Positions 1 to 11,049 of a DNA stretch of 64,000 nt are shown here, piece by piece. Below the pieces are notes generated by a model, which did not search any database, was not told the origin of the DNA, and saw nothing but the letters and a program-made list of their open reading frames with translations. This DNA comes from Collybiopsis luxurians FD-317 M1 (Eukaryota; Basidiomycota; Agaricomycetes; Agaricales; Omphalotaceae). The position numbers were made by a program, and so were the translations under genes. Position 1 is the stretch's first letter. Each line of letters opens with the position of its first letter. The stretch covers positions 119,270 through 183,269 of the forward strand of contig KN834802.1 in the NCBI GenBank assembly GCA_000827265.1. Direction: 5' to 3'.

Positions 1-235
1 AGGTTAGTTTACTCCACCGGGTTTTACATCGTACGTGCAGCATTGGAATTGGTATGATTACTGGCCATGGAGCATAATGAGCCGAATCAACTCGTCGAAC
101 TTCCAGTCTTCCACCCGCCGTGGATGTGTTGATAAGATGCCAGTTGCTGTGGAAAAATCATGTGCTATGCCAGTAAACTGTTCGCTAGCGGTCTCTTCAG
201 CAGGCTTCGATTTCGTTGGAAACTACAGGGGAAAT

Positions 236-799
236 CAAGAGGTGCTCAAGATTCAGATCGGGGATACGATTCTCACGGGAGGGGGCCCCCCCGTTTAAGG
301 AAGGAGTCCAGACAGCTGGTCTTTCGGCCAAAGACGGCACTATCGGCAATCGCGTTCACTTTCGTTTACTATACCCAATGTGAACCAAAACTAGGAGGAA
401 GAGCTCAAGCTTGGAATACCGGAGTCACTGGTGGGATTAGATGCAGAAAGGACAACTGCTGAACCAACGAAGGTGTCGAAGAAACGAGCTGAATGTCCAG
501 ATGGAGTAATGCCTTCGAGAGGACACGCTCACAAGCTACCACAACTGCGAGTAAATGCTGCAATACCACACCTGGCATGTTTAGAAGCATCTAATGTTCT
601 CGACTCTGCATTTTTCTCTAGTTAATAGCATTCGTTTAAATACTTGGTACGTGACAATTAATTTTTCGTGCAGAGATACATTTTGGCAAAGAGCGTTATG
701 CCTCGATGCCGGATTTGTTCGGCTCTCCGGCCCCATCATAGAATGTTCTGGACTTGAGGCCACATTCGTATCCCCGATCTGAATCTTGAGCACCTCTTG
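236..799. mobile_element. hAT-like MITE with 34-bp perfect TIRs and 8-bp TSD
   Basis: The 34 bases at 236-269 are repeated exactly, in inverse orientation, at 766-799. The TIR begins CAAGAGGTGC. Immediately outside, GGGGAAAT occurs at 228-235 and again at 800-807, a perfect 8-bp direct repeat. Long TIRs with an 8-bp target-site duplication and a CA-start TIR fit a non-autonomous hAT element. The 564-bp interior has only short overlapping ORFs and no transposase motif. The perfect TIRs and TSD suggest recent insertion. Superfamily assignment is inferred from TSD length only. Confidence 0.85.
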
Positions 800-807
800 G
801 GGGAAAT

Positions 808-2695
808 AGCTGTCAAAGGACGAAGGGAAACAAAAGGAAGATGAGGACATAACTGGAATTACTTGTGTTGAGATCTTCCTGCTTTCTCTTCCCGCTTGCC
901 TCGTATATCGTTCAAGGTCACCGAAGAAGACAGCCTCCCAAAACCGAGCCCGTTAACTCCGAATATCACGTGTCATCCGGCTGGATCCGATTCGTTAGGT
1001 CGACTCGATCGAGCATCTCCACCAGATCTCCACCAGATCTCCACCATCATCATTTCACTCTGTACTCAGCCTTGGCTAACTCGAGCTCGTAACTCAACTC
1101 GCTTTAGCACTGATGAGACCGGGACTCTTTAAGACTTCCTTCGCTTCAAAATCTTGACCTAAACAGCTTTTTTTGACCGTTAAGGCTTGCGATGTTATGC
1201 GCTGAGTTCGTTCGTTCGTATTCCTTTGTAACTGACGGCGGCGGCGACTGACGCAAACGAATTAATCAAGCCTGGCAAGTAAGTATCCCTCCTCAGGAAA
1301 TGACTTTTTCTGCACACATAACACTCAGAACTCGCTTGGTTGCCATAGTGTTAGCTGAAAACCTCATTCATGAGGGCAGTGGTTTTTCGTTGTGTATAGG
1401 AGACGTTAGACTCACCTGCTTGATATGAGCAAGGTCAACAATGTTTGGCTCAGCCTTAGGTCTTTCCTTTCCGACATTCTATCATCTCACATACAGAATT
1501 GATAGCCCGGACAACTGCTGGCTTTCAGAGCCCGAGCGAGCGATACATGATTGCATTACGGGTACATTCAAATAGTATTACTACGAGTAAAGCCTCCTGC
1601 TTCTTGATGTTCCAGTAATTTATTTGATTGACGAGCTGAGATGCCCTCGTATGGGTATATTTCGCGTTGATCGTATGATTGACGGCACCTACAGGCTGTA
1701 TCGTGTGGCTGATACCACCCTACGCTCTGTGATGGTCTCTGGAAAGATATAGAACACAGCATTTGAATCATGAAAGATTGAGGGATGACTGGCATGGTAA
1801 ACAAGCCCTCGACGCGTTGTCTCTGGTAGAGATGGAATCAATATTTCTTGTTTAACAACGAGAGCCTCTTCGAGGGCTTGGTTACAGTTAAGGGATGGCT
1901 TTGAAATGGCAGATGTTATCAATCCATAAATCGAGTCAGAAACTCTGTCGTATAAAAAGATGAAGTGTGCTAGTTGCATTTGATTATCAATATCGCGATG
2001 TCAGCATTGAGAGCTCATCAACGTACATAGTTGCGATATATCAGGAGCACGCATGGTCTCGCCGAATTGCAGTAAATATCAAGGTTTAGCAGCCAAACTT
2101 CGGTCCAGTCGCCAATAGGCAGTTATGAGCGAAAATTAATATTTCCCCCTCCCTCTAGCTTTGCCTATGACGAACATTGTCCTTGAAAAGCAGGTGCAGC
2201 TTTCTGAGCTCCTCTCCGCCGCTTGCGGGGCTAACCTAAGAGGAGCCAATAAATCTAAATTACAAGATACCCAGTGATGCAAATCAGCTCAAATCCGAAT
2301 CTTGTTTCGAAAACACTGCCTAGTCGATCTTCCAGTTGTCTCTTTTGGCTACTATCATATAATGTGATTTTTTCCTTGGTGTATAAAGCGAATAGGAACA
2401 CGAAGCAAACGTATTGAACGAAGCAAGCAAGCTCGGTCTTTACGATCGGAGGAGATGTTCCACAAAATGAGATGATGAGCTTTTGATTTTTCAATTTCAT
2501 CAGGGTTTAGGAAATTTTCTCAATAAACTTGCGCTGATATAACTTGCCATTACAGGCGGCTTGAACCTGTGACTTCTGCCGAGGCGGATTTTCAATCAAC
2601 TGCGACTGATTATTCAACTGCGATTCCATCGCATTTCTCCTTCTCATAAATTCTTGTCCCCTCTTTTCCAAACATTTTTAATGCATCAGTAAATA
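808..2695. other. Region without a supported gene
   Basis: No recognisable domain, tRNA or repeat family was found. A minus-strand open stretch at about 1689-1979 (96 codons) and one at 2255-2500 are not similar to anything I recognise and lack a convincing gene model. A short direct repeat (TCCACCAGATC, two full units and a partial) lies near 1017-1045. The last 200 bases may hold the promoter of the T gene starting at 2696. Confidence 0.5.
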
Positions 2696-3493
2696 ATGGC
2701 TAATCTTCTCTCATTAGGTGCGCCAATTCCTTTTCGTCCCTTCGTTAAGCCTATTCATGTCGTCTCGTTAATGGTTACCTCCAACCTAGGCTTATCGATA
2801 GTATCAGGAATACCAACAGCATTAGGACCATTTCCCTTTGAGAGCTCGTCTCTAAGTGCAAACGAAGTTTCTATACCTACGACACCTTCTCTCACCGACT
2901 CTGTTACCTCTACAGCTCTACCTATAGCGTCTTCTACTTCTACTACTTTCATTAGCAGCTTATTACTTACCTCGTCCTCCTCTACCATCGCGAACCCTGA
3001 TGCTTCCTCCCCCAGCAGCTCAACCTTTCCCACCTTGTCTACCCTGAGCTCCTCTACAAGCACCTCAAACTTGATTGGTGCTGCAAGCACGACGAGTAGC
3101 ACTCCACTCGCCACCTTAGGCATCGCCCAACTCACCATCTTATCAACGGGTTCAGACGGCCAGACCTTCACTACTGTCATTGAGAGCCTACCAGCCGCGT
3201 CTTCCTCATTCAACACCAATTCAGTTGGATCAAGTTCGAAATCAAACACTAGCGAAATAGTCGGAGGTGTTGTAGGGGGCATTGGAGGGTTGGTATTTAT
3301 CCTCGCGGCGGTAATTTATATGCTGAGGAGACAAAGAAGGAGAGAACACGAGATGTTTGATGGAAATTTCGATCCTGACAGGGTTATTAGAGCGAGTGGA
3401 GATGGCGTAGGTAGGGCGAGGGATAGTTTCACAGATACAGATGAGATAGGCGGGTATGGATACACATATGCTGGAGGCGAGAAGGGAAGATGA
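2696..3493 (+). CDS. T0: Ser/Thr-rich single-pass membrane protein, short tail
   Basis: The product is 265 aa. Residues ~40-180 are Ser/Thr/Pro-rich and probably O-glycosylated outside the cell. A glycine-rich transmembrane helix follows at about residues 189-213 (motif IVGGVVGGIGGL), then a basic stop-transfer (RRQRRREH), then a cytoplasmic tail with the array-wide motif FDGNFDPDR and GGYGYTYAGGEK. It is a diverged member of the T family repeated downstream. Its tail stops about 100 residues before those of T2, T3 and T5. Sequence after the stop still resembles tail sequence (GHGYERK in another frame, then a stretch like the conserved tail near 3605-3650), so a frameshift may have truncated it. 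The N-terminus is not a clear signal peptide. A cell-surface sensor or wall-anchoring role is possible by architecture only. Confidence 0.7.
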   Translation: MANLLSLGAPIPFRPFVKPIHVVSLMVTSNLGLSIVSGIPTALGPFPFESSSLSANEVSIPTTPSLTDSVTSTALPIASSTSTTFISSLLLTSSSSTIANPDASSPSSSTFPTLSTLSSSTSTSNLIGAASTTSSTPLATLGIAQLTILSTGSDGQTFTTVIESLPAASSSFNTNSVGSSSKSNTSEIVGGVVGGIGGLVFILAAVIYMLRRQRRREHEMFDGNFDPDRVIRASGDGVGRARDSFTDTDEIGGYGYTYAGGEKGR

Positions 3494-4612
3494 ATGAGTG
3501 CCGGAGGCGGAAACGTCGCCAGTTATTTCTACGGAGGAGGGAGGGAGTTTGAGGATACTCTGGGACATGGATACGAGCGTAAACAATAATGGACGAGGAC
3601 CAGAGACGCAGCAGCTTGTATATTGTGCCTTTAAACGCGAGATCGTTTAATTGCAAGATGCAAGTATGAGAAGTTGGCTTGTGGATATGAAATGGACGCA
3701 CTTCTTCTGCAATGATGTCAACATTTGGTGTTATTAATACCCCTTAAATTACTTGAAGTGCAAAAGTATCAGGAAAGTTGATGCATTCATTTGAAGTTCC
3801 GCTTACAAAGGCAGTTAACCAGCGAAACCGATTCAGGTATGCATTCTAGAATCTGGCTGTATGTACAAATAGGTCCTACTTGTTGACTCTTCAGTCAGAG
3901 TTGCAGCCGTCTGGTTTTGAACGGGTATCGATCACAAGGTTTATAATCGAGACCCAGGTTCTGCCAAACTATTCGCAGCCGAACCTTCCTGACCCTCACT
4001 GCAATCAAGTTTAGGACAGACGGAGCTGAGATTGAACTTAAATACTTCTGACTTTCCGGGAGTTTAGAGCTGATGGAGCATACAAGTAAAAAGCAGAACA
4101 TGAATCATTGTGGAACTGCAATAAGGGTATCCATGTCAATACCGGCTGTTAGCCGTTCTACAATGGCTCTGAAATATAGGAGCCTCATTGCCGTCTGACA
4201 AGCAGAAATGCATGTCGTGACATACCCGAATAAAGGGAAAGTGGTATTGTAGTCTCAAAATTTCTGAACCTGCTCTGTTTAAGTCATTCCTCTGCTTCAT
4301 CAACACCTTCATGCATCATTTTGACCACTGTAATTTAGCATATTATGTTAGCAAAAAGCTACTAAAGTTCATGCCTTAGTTGTTTCTTTTTTGTTTGTTA
4401 CAACTGTATTTTCCGGACAGCGAGGAGATGCCGGAGTGTCCTAAATATCTGGGTACGAGATTAGGAACACTAAGAAGTACGATTGGAAATGTCAAGTCTG
4501 CAAACAGTATGGACGCCCACAAGATGCCAAGGCTCCCAAAATCGTGCTCGAGAAAGAACTCAAAAAGGTAAACTTTATTTTTGACTGCACCATCATTGAT
4601 TGTTTAATATGG
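3494..4612. other. T0 3' remnant and unassigned sequence
   Basis: 3494-3700 contains decayed T-family tail sequence in another frame. The remainder shows no recognisable gene. A 63-codon plus-strand ORF at 4380-4571 is unassigned and ends just before the TIR element at 4622. Confidence 0.45.
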
Positions 4613-4621
4613 GCTGACAAT

Positions 4622-6618
4622 GAGTGTGCGCAAAGTAACTTTGCAAGTAACTTTTTAAATATAATTAAGTTACTTGAAAGTTACTTGAAAGTTACTTTTT
4701 TTTCCCGCACTTGACAGCTAACTTGCCGAACCTCGGCAAAATGGACTTTTCATTAAAACTTAAATTCGTTTCATTAAAACACATTTTTGATGTATTGAAT
4801 AAGATTATTGTCACTGTTTAAGCCTATATTGTGAGAATAGAGCCATATTGGTAGTGAGTTAAATGACTTATATTGCTGAGACTGTAAGGCTTCACTCTCA
4901 ATTCTCAACTGACTCGTCAAATAAACCTCTTTTTATTCTGGAAAAAATAAGTCAAGTGGTACAATGTTATGCTGTTTGACCAAGTGAATAATAACATCCA
5001 TAAGCCACTAACATAAAATACTGACAGTTTGTATACAGAATTCAGATCTTTATTAGCACCTGCACAAGCAAGGAAAGGTCACACATTTAGTGCATGACAA
5101 CCATTGCACACAGAATATGAACTGAGCCACAAGCCTGCCTTCCTCACAGTTGTTTGGGTTCACTTGTGCCCTGCTTCATATGTTGTTGATATGAGTCATG
5201 ACATTGGATTCACTCTTCACTTCTTCTATTTTTTCCTCTCCNNNNNNNNNNNNNNNNNNNNNNNNNNNNNNNNNNNNNNNNNNNNNNNNNNNNNNNNNNN
5301 NNNNNNNNNNNNNNNNNNNNNNNNNNNNNNNNNNNNNNNNNNNNNNNNNNNNNNNNNNNNNNNNNNNNNNNNNNNNNNNNNNNNNNNNNNNNNNNNNNNN
5401 NNNNNNNNNNNNNNNNNNNNNNNNNNNNNNNNNNNNNNNNNNNNNNNNNNNNNNNNNNNNNNNNNNNNNNNNNNNNNNNNNNNNNNNNNNNNNNNNNNNN
5501 NNNNNNNNNNNNNNNNNNNNNNNNNNNNNNNNNNNNNNNNNNNNNNNNNNNNNNNNNNNNNNNNNNNNNNNNNNNNNNNNNNNNNNNNNNNNNNNNNNNN
5601 NNNNNNNNNNNNNNNNNNNNNNNNNNNNNNNNNNNNNNNNNNNNNNNNNNNNNNNNNNNNNNNNNNNNNNNNNNNNNNNNNNNNNNNNNNNNNNNNNNNN
5701 NNNNNNNNNNNNNNNNNNNNNNNNNNNNNNNNNNNNNNNNNNNNNNNNNNNNNNNNNNNNNNNNNNNNNNNNNNNNNNNNNNNNNNNNNNNNNNNNNNNN
5801 NNNNNNNNNNNNNNNNNNNNNNNNNNNNNNNNNNNNNNNNNNNNNNNNNNNNNNNNNNNNNNNNNNNNNNNNNNNNNNNNNNNNNNNNNNNNNNNNNNNN
5901 NNNNNNNNNNNNNNNNNNNNNNNNNNNNNNNNNNNNNNNNNNNNNNNNNNNNNNNNNNNNNNNNNNNNNNNNNNNNNNNNNNNNNNNNNNNNNNNNNNNN
6001 NNNNNNNNNNNNNNNNNNNNNNNNNNNNNNNNNNNNNNNNNNNNNNNNNNNNNNNNNNNNNNNNNNNNNNNNNNNNNNNNNNNNNNNNNNNNNNNNNNNN
6101 NNNNNNNNNNNNNNNNNNNNNNNNNNNNNNNNNNNNNNNNNNTGGAATACTGACAATACATTCCAAAGCTCAAAGAATGAAACCCAATATGATGTCAGTA
6201 TGGCCTGTGTGTTATCAAATGTACCAATAGCATACTGAAATGTTCAGAGACACTTTATGCTGATGGCTCACTATGTATGCTTTATGGTACAAAGGCAAAT
6301 TCAGTCAAACTTGCAATATTGGGCATTTAATTCATCCATGTCACTCATATGACATTGAGATTCAAAGAATTCTTCAACAGAGATGCTTTAACAACAATAA
6401 AAACATGTGTAATATGTCAAAAGCAAGTTTTAATGAGACTTACATTCTGCCGAGGCTCGGCAAGTTAGCTGTCAAGCGCGGGAAAAAAAAGTAACTTAAG
6501 TAACTTTAAAGTAACTTTGTCGCGACAAGTTAACTTAAGTTACCCAAGTAACTTAAAGTTACTTTTGTAAGGCAAAGTTAGCGGAGTTTGAAATAATAAA
6601 GTTACTTTCTTAGCACCC
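4622..6618. mobile_element. MULE-like TIR transposon, 9-bp TSD, interior unsequenced
   Basis: GCTGACAAT occurs at 4613-4621 and again at 6619-6627, flanking long imperfect inverted repeats. The left arm (4622 to about 4735) and right arm (about 6450-6618) are both packed with AAGTAACTT units and share an inverted block around CGGCAAGTTAGCTGTCAAG (right arm) / CTTGACAGCTAACTTGCCG (left arm). A 9-bp TSD with long TIRs fits Mutator-like elements. The readable interior has no transposase motif, but 901 bases are N. Superfamily is inferred. Confidence 0.8.
5242..6142. other. Assembly gap (901 N)
   Basis: An uninterrupted run of N inside the TIR element. The long AAGTAACTT-rich inverted arms could explain why assembly failed here. 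Reading frames through this stretch are meaningless. Confidence 0.99.
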
Positions 6619-6627
6619 GCTGACAAT

Positions 6628-8536
6628 AAAGGTCCATGGTGCCGCAACAAATTTATAGTAGATCTGCTTGAATATACAATGAGAAAGCTGTGAATCAAAT
6701 TATGAGTGGGCGGGTCAATGTTACATTACTCGAAGGGCAATGTGTTATTGGCGATTCAAACTCTCACTGAATTGACATAAATGTCAGGTACCGTGGAGTG
6801 ACACCCTCCGATTACTACTGGCCCGATTTCCGCCATGGCAACCGAACCGTATTGAAAGGCTATTCACACCGCCAGGTTGGAGTTTGACTTCATGTCTCCA
6901 TCCCATTCTTTTGCCATCTTCACACAACAGCCCTGATAATTTTGATTTTCTATGATGGTGAAAAAGTTAGGCATGAAACTTGGTTTGGAGTCAATACCAT
7001 TTGACAGGCGACATAGACTTGAAACATGAGTTATGATTCAGAGTCTGAGACCACTTTGATTAAATAGCGAGACTGTTTGCTATGGCTATTCTAATTGCAC
7101 AACATCTTTGTTCCTACGCTCAAAAACACTGCTATCGCTTATGACAAAACTTTCATTTAATTGCCAAATATCTACCGGACGAACTGCGTGCCTTCGACGT
7201 GGCGCCAAATTCCATTTCACGTGGTTTAGCATCAAGAAATGAAAGTCTAGTCGTAATCTAGTAGAGATGCGGGCCGAAATAAGTACATTCAATTTAACCC
7301 TATAAACTTATTGGGCTAGTTCGAGAATTAAACCTTGAATTGTTATGATACACCTGGCATCAATGAAAGTTTTCATACTTATTCTATAGTAATAGCCAAA
7401 GTCCGCTTACTAGAGGTGACTAATTAAGACTGTGATACCACAATGCATGTTTCAAGTGCATAGGGGTATGATAACACTGTATGTCTTCTCACCAATGACA
7501 TTGTAATTAGAGTTGGCCCTGCCGCATAGTAGATTTATTCCTGGCTTTCCACGCTGATATAGGAGGGGCGTCAAAGGGTTTGAAAATGATTGCTGGACAT
7601 TAGGTGAGAACAATGATGAAGACACTACTGTATTGTTGAAATCCATCATGATTACGCCGAGGGTAGTCTGGCACTTTTGTTGATGGTGATTGCAAAATCT
7701 CAAATATCTTCTTCGGCATTTTCCGTTTAGGGAGCAAACAAAGCAACACTTCTAATTGGGACATTGAGGCCTGGTTACCAGGCTAGTACTGCAGGGGTCC
7801 ACCAACCCATTGAGAGACGATATTCTATTCACCTAATTTACAGGAATAGTGTCAGGAACGCAACCAGACATGCAATGAGGCCCGCCAACACATCTTCATC
7901 TGCCAAACTGCCGTAGCAACACGATCAGCTATCACCCTTGTTGCTACATCCTCCACTCAAATTCTTATGGGACAATACACCTGTCTTACCGCCGGGGAGT
8001 ACATCCTATGTCATAATCAATGAGGCCCGCCAATACATCACCATCTGCCAAGCTGCCGAAGAAACACCCAACATCCCGATCAGCTACAGGACGGAAGTGC
8101 AAGATTGGGAATGTACATCCTGCCAGGAATATGTTACGGCTCCTTTTGTTCTTGATGTAGCTTTCTCTATTGAAACCAGCTGTTGATAATCCTTATGAAC
8201 AAGGAGAATAATACTTCATTCGCCATCCTCTGGCCTCAGCAGATTTCACTTCTATGATGACGACCGAGATGTCCACATCCGTCATTGCGCAGGTGTAAGT
8301 TGTAACATTTCATCACTGTGCGATATTTGAGCATTATTGCAGCACTTACCCCAAGGTTTGTTTTCAGGGGAAGCGGTGACTGTCTAGTTCATTAAAGCAC
8401 ATTTAAATATTACCAGCTCACAAACTTTATCTTTAATTGGGTTTTATATGGATTTTTATGCTCACAGAGTTGTGAGTAACCAGTACAACGCAAGAAAATC
8501 AACTACTAATAACCAACTCGCCTTCGTACACTGCAG
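6628..8536. other. Unassigned region with possible exon fragments
   Basis: No complete gene is recognised. An open plus-strand stretch near 6790-6880 reads like coding sequence (RGVTPSDYYWPDFRHGN) but I cannot place it. A 40-base segment beginning GAGGCCCGCCAA occurs twice, near 7878 and 8024, and reads as similar peptides (NEARQHIFICQTA and NEARQYITICQAA), suggesting a local duplication inside a decayed exon. The upstream part of the DUF6534 gene should lie at 8200-8536, but no exon matching its usual N-terminus was found. Confidence 0.4.
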
Positions 8537-9588
8537 TGGAGTACTTCCGGGCCTTTCCAAAAGATTCAACTTGGAACAAAATCCTCGTGGCCTACCTGCT
8601 TCTTCTAACAACCGTGCAAAGTGCTCTGAACATGCATGACACATTTATTACCTTTGGAACTCACTTTGGAAATGTTGAGGAGCTTATTGACAACAACTTG
8701 GCAGTGTTTTCATCCCCGATCCTCATTGTGATGGGTATGTAAGCCAATATGCTTGTTGGTAATAACCTTTGCTGATAGTGCAATAGCCAGTTGTCCGGTT
8801 CAGATATTCTATGCCCGTCGGATGACATTGTTTTCTCGCTCAAATTACATTTGTATGATTGCTATCATTGTCACTATAGTATGGTTTCTCATCATAAACT
8901 ATTAATTCCTTTAATACCTCACATTGCTCATATAGCTTGCTCTATTTTCATCCGCTTTCTCAATCGTGATAGGAATCAGTTTATTTCAAGACCAGCCAGC
9001 ACCAAAATTGTTACGGTGGGAGCAGGTATGCAACGACTATTACTTGTGGTGGTAGTATTCACTAGATTTCTATGTTAGATTTGGCTTGGGTCAAGTTCAG
9101 CTTGTGACACGATGATGACTTTGACAATGATTGTACTAGTCCGTAAATCTTTCCTCTGATTTTATTGGAAGCTGATATGTTGTTGCCAAGCTTAAAAAAT
9201 CGAGCCCGAACAGCAAACAAACAAAGCAAGTTGTGTCCAAAGTAGTTCGACTATTAATTGAAAGTGGGTTTGTGACAGGTAGGTCACTAATTAATAAGTA
9301 TATTTTTTATAGTGAACAAATAAAATTATTATAGCTGCATTTTCAATTGCAGATATGGGCGTGCTTAGGGCTTTTCCGGCTTACCCTTATCACACTCCAA
9401 TCTGTGGAAATTTGGGAAATCTCCACTTCCTCACGCTACTCGTGGTTCTTAACAACCGATCTTATCTCACCAAATTTACCAATTCTCAGGAGTCTTTGAG
9501 TGTAGTACAAAGCACTCTCCGCTTTGCTCACCCTGATGAAAGTACAAATATTCACACTCAATCGTTGAAAATTTATGTATCAGTCTAA
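8537..9588 (+). CDS. DUF6534-type multi-pass membrane protein, 5' exon not found
   Basis: Exons were read by eye: ~8537-8734, with the family-like start VEYFRAFPKD followed by a helix and TFITFGTHFGN; ~8784-8877, with VQIFYARRM and a helix; ~8936-9027; an exon near 9080-9138 with IWLGSSSACDTMMTL; an exon ~9200-9278 with the amphipathic stretch KVVRLLIESGFVT; and ~9345-9588, with LVVLNNR. The order of YFR.FPKD, ARRM, GSSSACD, RLLIESG and VLNNR is the known layout of the agaricomycete DUF6534 integral membrane family (about seven helices, function unknown). The first transmembrane helix, normally encoded upstream, was not found, so the gene is 5'-truncated or has an exon I missed. Donor and acceptor sites are mostly canonical. 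Confidence 0.7.
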
Positions 9589-9959
9589 ATAGCAGTGATG
9601 TATTGGGAGAAGACTGAAGTACTTGAATTCATACCAATAAATTTTAAAATACAACAAAGACAAGGTAAATGAATCGAGTCCTGGATGTACTTGATTTTGA
9701 CATTGGAGCTATGGAGTCGGAAGCCGTGAAGCCAGAAACATCGCAGTTGAGGGAAATAGGAGAAGATGCGGCCGGAATGCATTCACATTAGGAATCGGTC
9801 ATGGTTGTAGTCTTGTGTTAGTGTATTATGTGATATCCCCTTAATAAATAACCATACCCCTCTGACTCCGTAGACCCAAACAACAGAAATGATAGGCTAT
9901 ATGGTCCAGGACTAGGTTCCAGCCTCCTCCCCTGATGACCACACATCCAAATGGGCACT

Positions 9960-10491
9960 ATCCTGACTCTGTCACAGACTATGCCTAGGACTGAGACATA
10001 GAATTGGACTCGTAGGCTCCCGCTTGGGCTCATCATCCATCCCCTCATTATCCAGCAAATGATTCTTCGCCGTCGCATCCAAATTGGCATTTGAATGCAT
10101 GGGCAGCTGCATTTGAGTGGAGCTGTAAGGACGCTGCTCAGAGTTGACGTGGAGCTTGCCACACTGGAAATGGCACTACCCAAACTTATACCCATAGCAC
10201 TGAAAGCAGAAGAGGATGAACTTGAGCTGCTGGTAGAGGATGATTTGGATATTGAAGTTGCACAGGAAGTCGTGAACCGGTAGGGAAAGTGAGATACAGA
10301 TGCAGAGTTGTTGAGGGAATGAAGCTGGTAGTCGGTGTGAAAGTGGTATGATTGGATTCACTTACAGCTGTAAACATGGTGTCCAGAATCTGCGGGTTTA
10401 AATTACAAGGTAAACCTATTACGATACAGAGGTGGTTGAGCTCATGGGTGAACACTGAAGTAGAGGGGTAGTGGGAAGTGGGAGGAGACAT
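9960..10491 (-). pseudogene. T1: T-family remnant lacking its membrane helix
   Basis: Read on the minus strand, 10370-10120 carries the Ser/Thr-rich region (SSTSTLSSVLTAPL, matching T2, T3 and T5). At about 10117 it jumps directly to the 3' tail (the block corresponding to LLDEG.MDDE, but in another frame). The transmembrane helix, the basic stop-transfer and the FDGNFDPDR motif are all missing. The frame also shifts near 10190. This is a deletion derivative, and it lies opposite in orientation to every other T copy in the window. Confidence 0.7.
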
Positions 10492-11049
10492 TATTGAGCT
10501 GAGGATGAGGTGTCTAGAGGACGTGGTAGCTTGTGTATCAGTCTATTCAGCAACGATGGTTAATTCAATCTAGGGGAATGCAAAAACGGATATAAATACG
10601 CACATGAGAATGTTATGGCAAATGGAGTTACGGCGAAAATTCCTCGTCTCTACAGAGAGGGGGAGTCAAATATGGAAAAAGCTAGTTAGAGACCCGAAGC
10701 TGAACTGATTTGAAGGGATGGAGTCAGGAAGCCGATGAGAAAGGCAGGCATGGTGATCGACTTAACGATGGATCAAGGTGTGCAAAATTCGAATACTTTG
10801 ATATAGCACTAGGCAATTGCAAGATTGTTCTGGGTAGGCAGAGTCGGCTGACGAATTCCAACATCACTCGTGTGTCTACACAAATCTAGTGGTACTTACT
10901 GTCTCGGTCTCACTGCAGCTATCGACCAGTACTGAATTTCTCCAAAGCTCTAGCCATTTTAAAGCATTGACTCTATCCAACTGCTTGCCCAGCTTGATGG
11001 CAGTGGGTATTAGATTAAGTGCTTGCACTATCCTCTTGGCAAATTTGTT
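10492..11049. other. Cassette intergenic remnant
   Basis: No gene. Short stretches (for example near 10700, AAAGGCAGGCATGGTG) resemble flanks of other cassettes such as 22090 and 30890, so this is probably decayed array DNA. Confidence 0.4.

Noticed and set aside
2560..2620. tRNA-like GGCTTGAACCTGTGACTTC stretch
   Set aside because: A B-box-like word without a cloverleaf or A box; could be a decayed SINE but nothing else supports it.
3900..3990. Possible tRNA or SINE head (AATCGAGACCCAGGTTC)
   Set aside because: No acceptor stem or second promoter box could be folded by eye.
5104..6238. ORFs of 315-349 codons in several frames
   Set aside because: They consist almost entirely of unknown residues across the run of N; no coding evidence.
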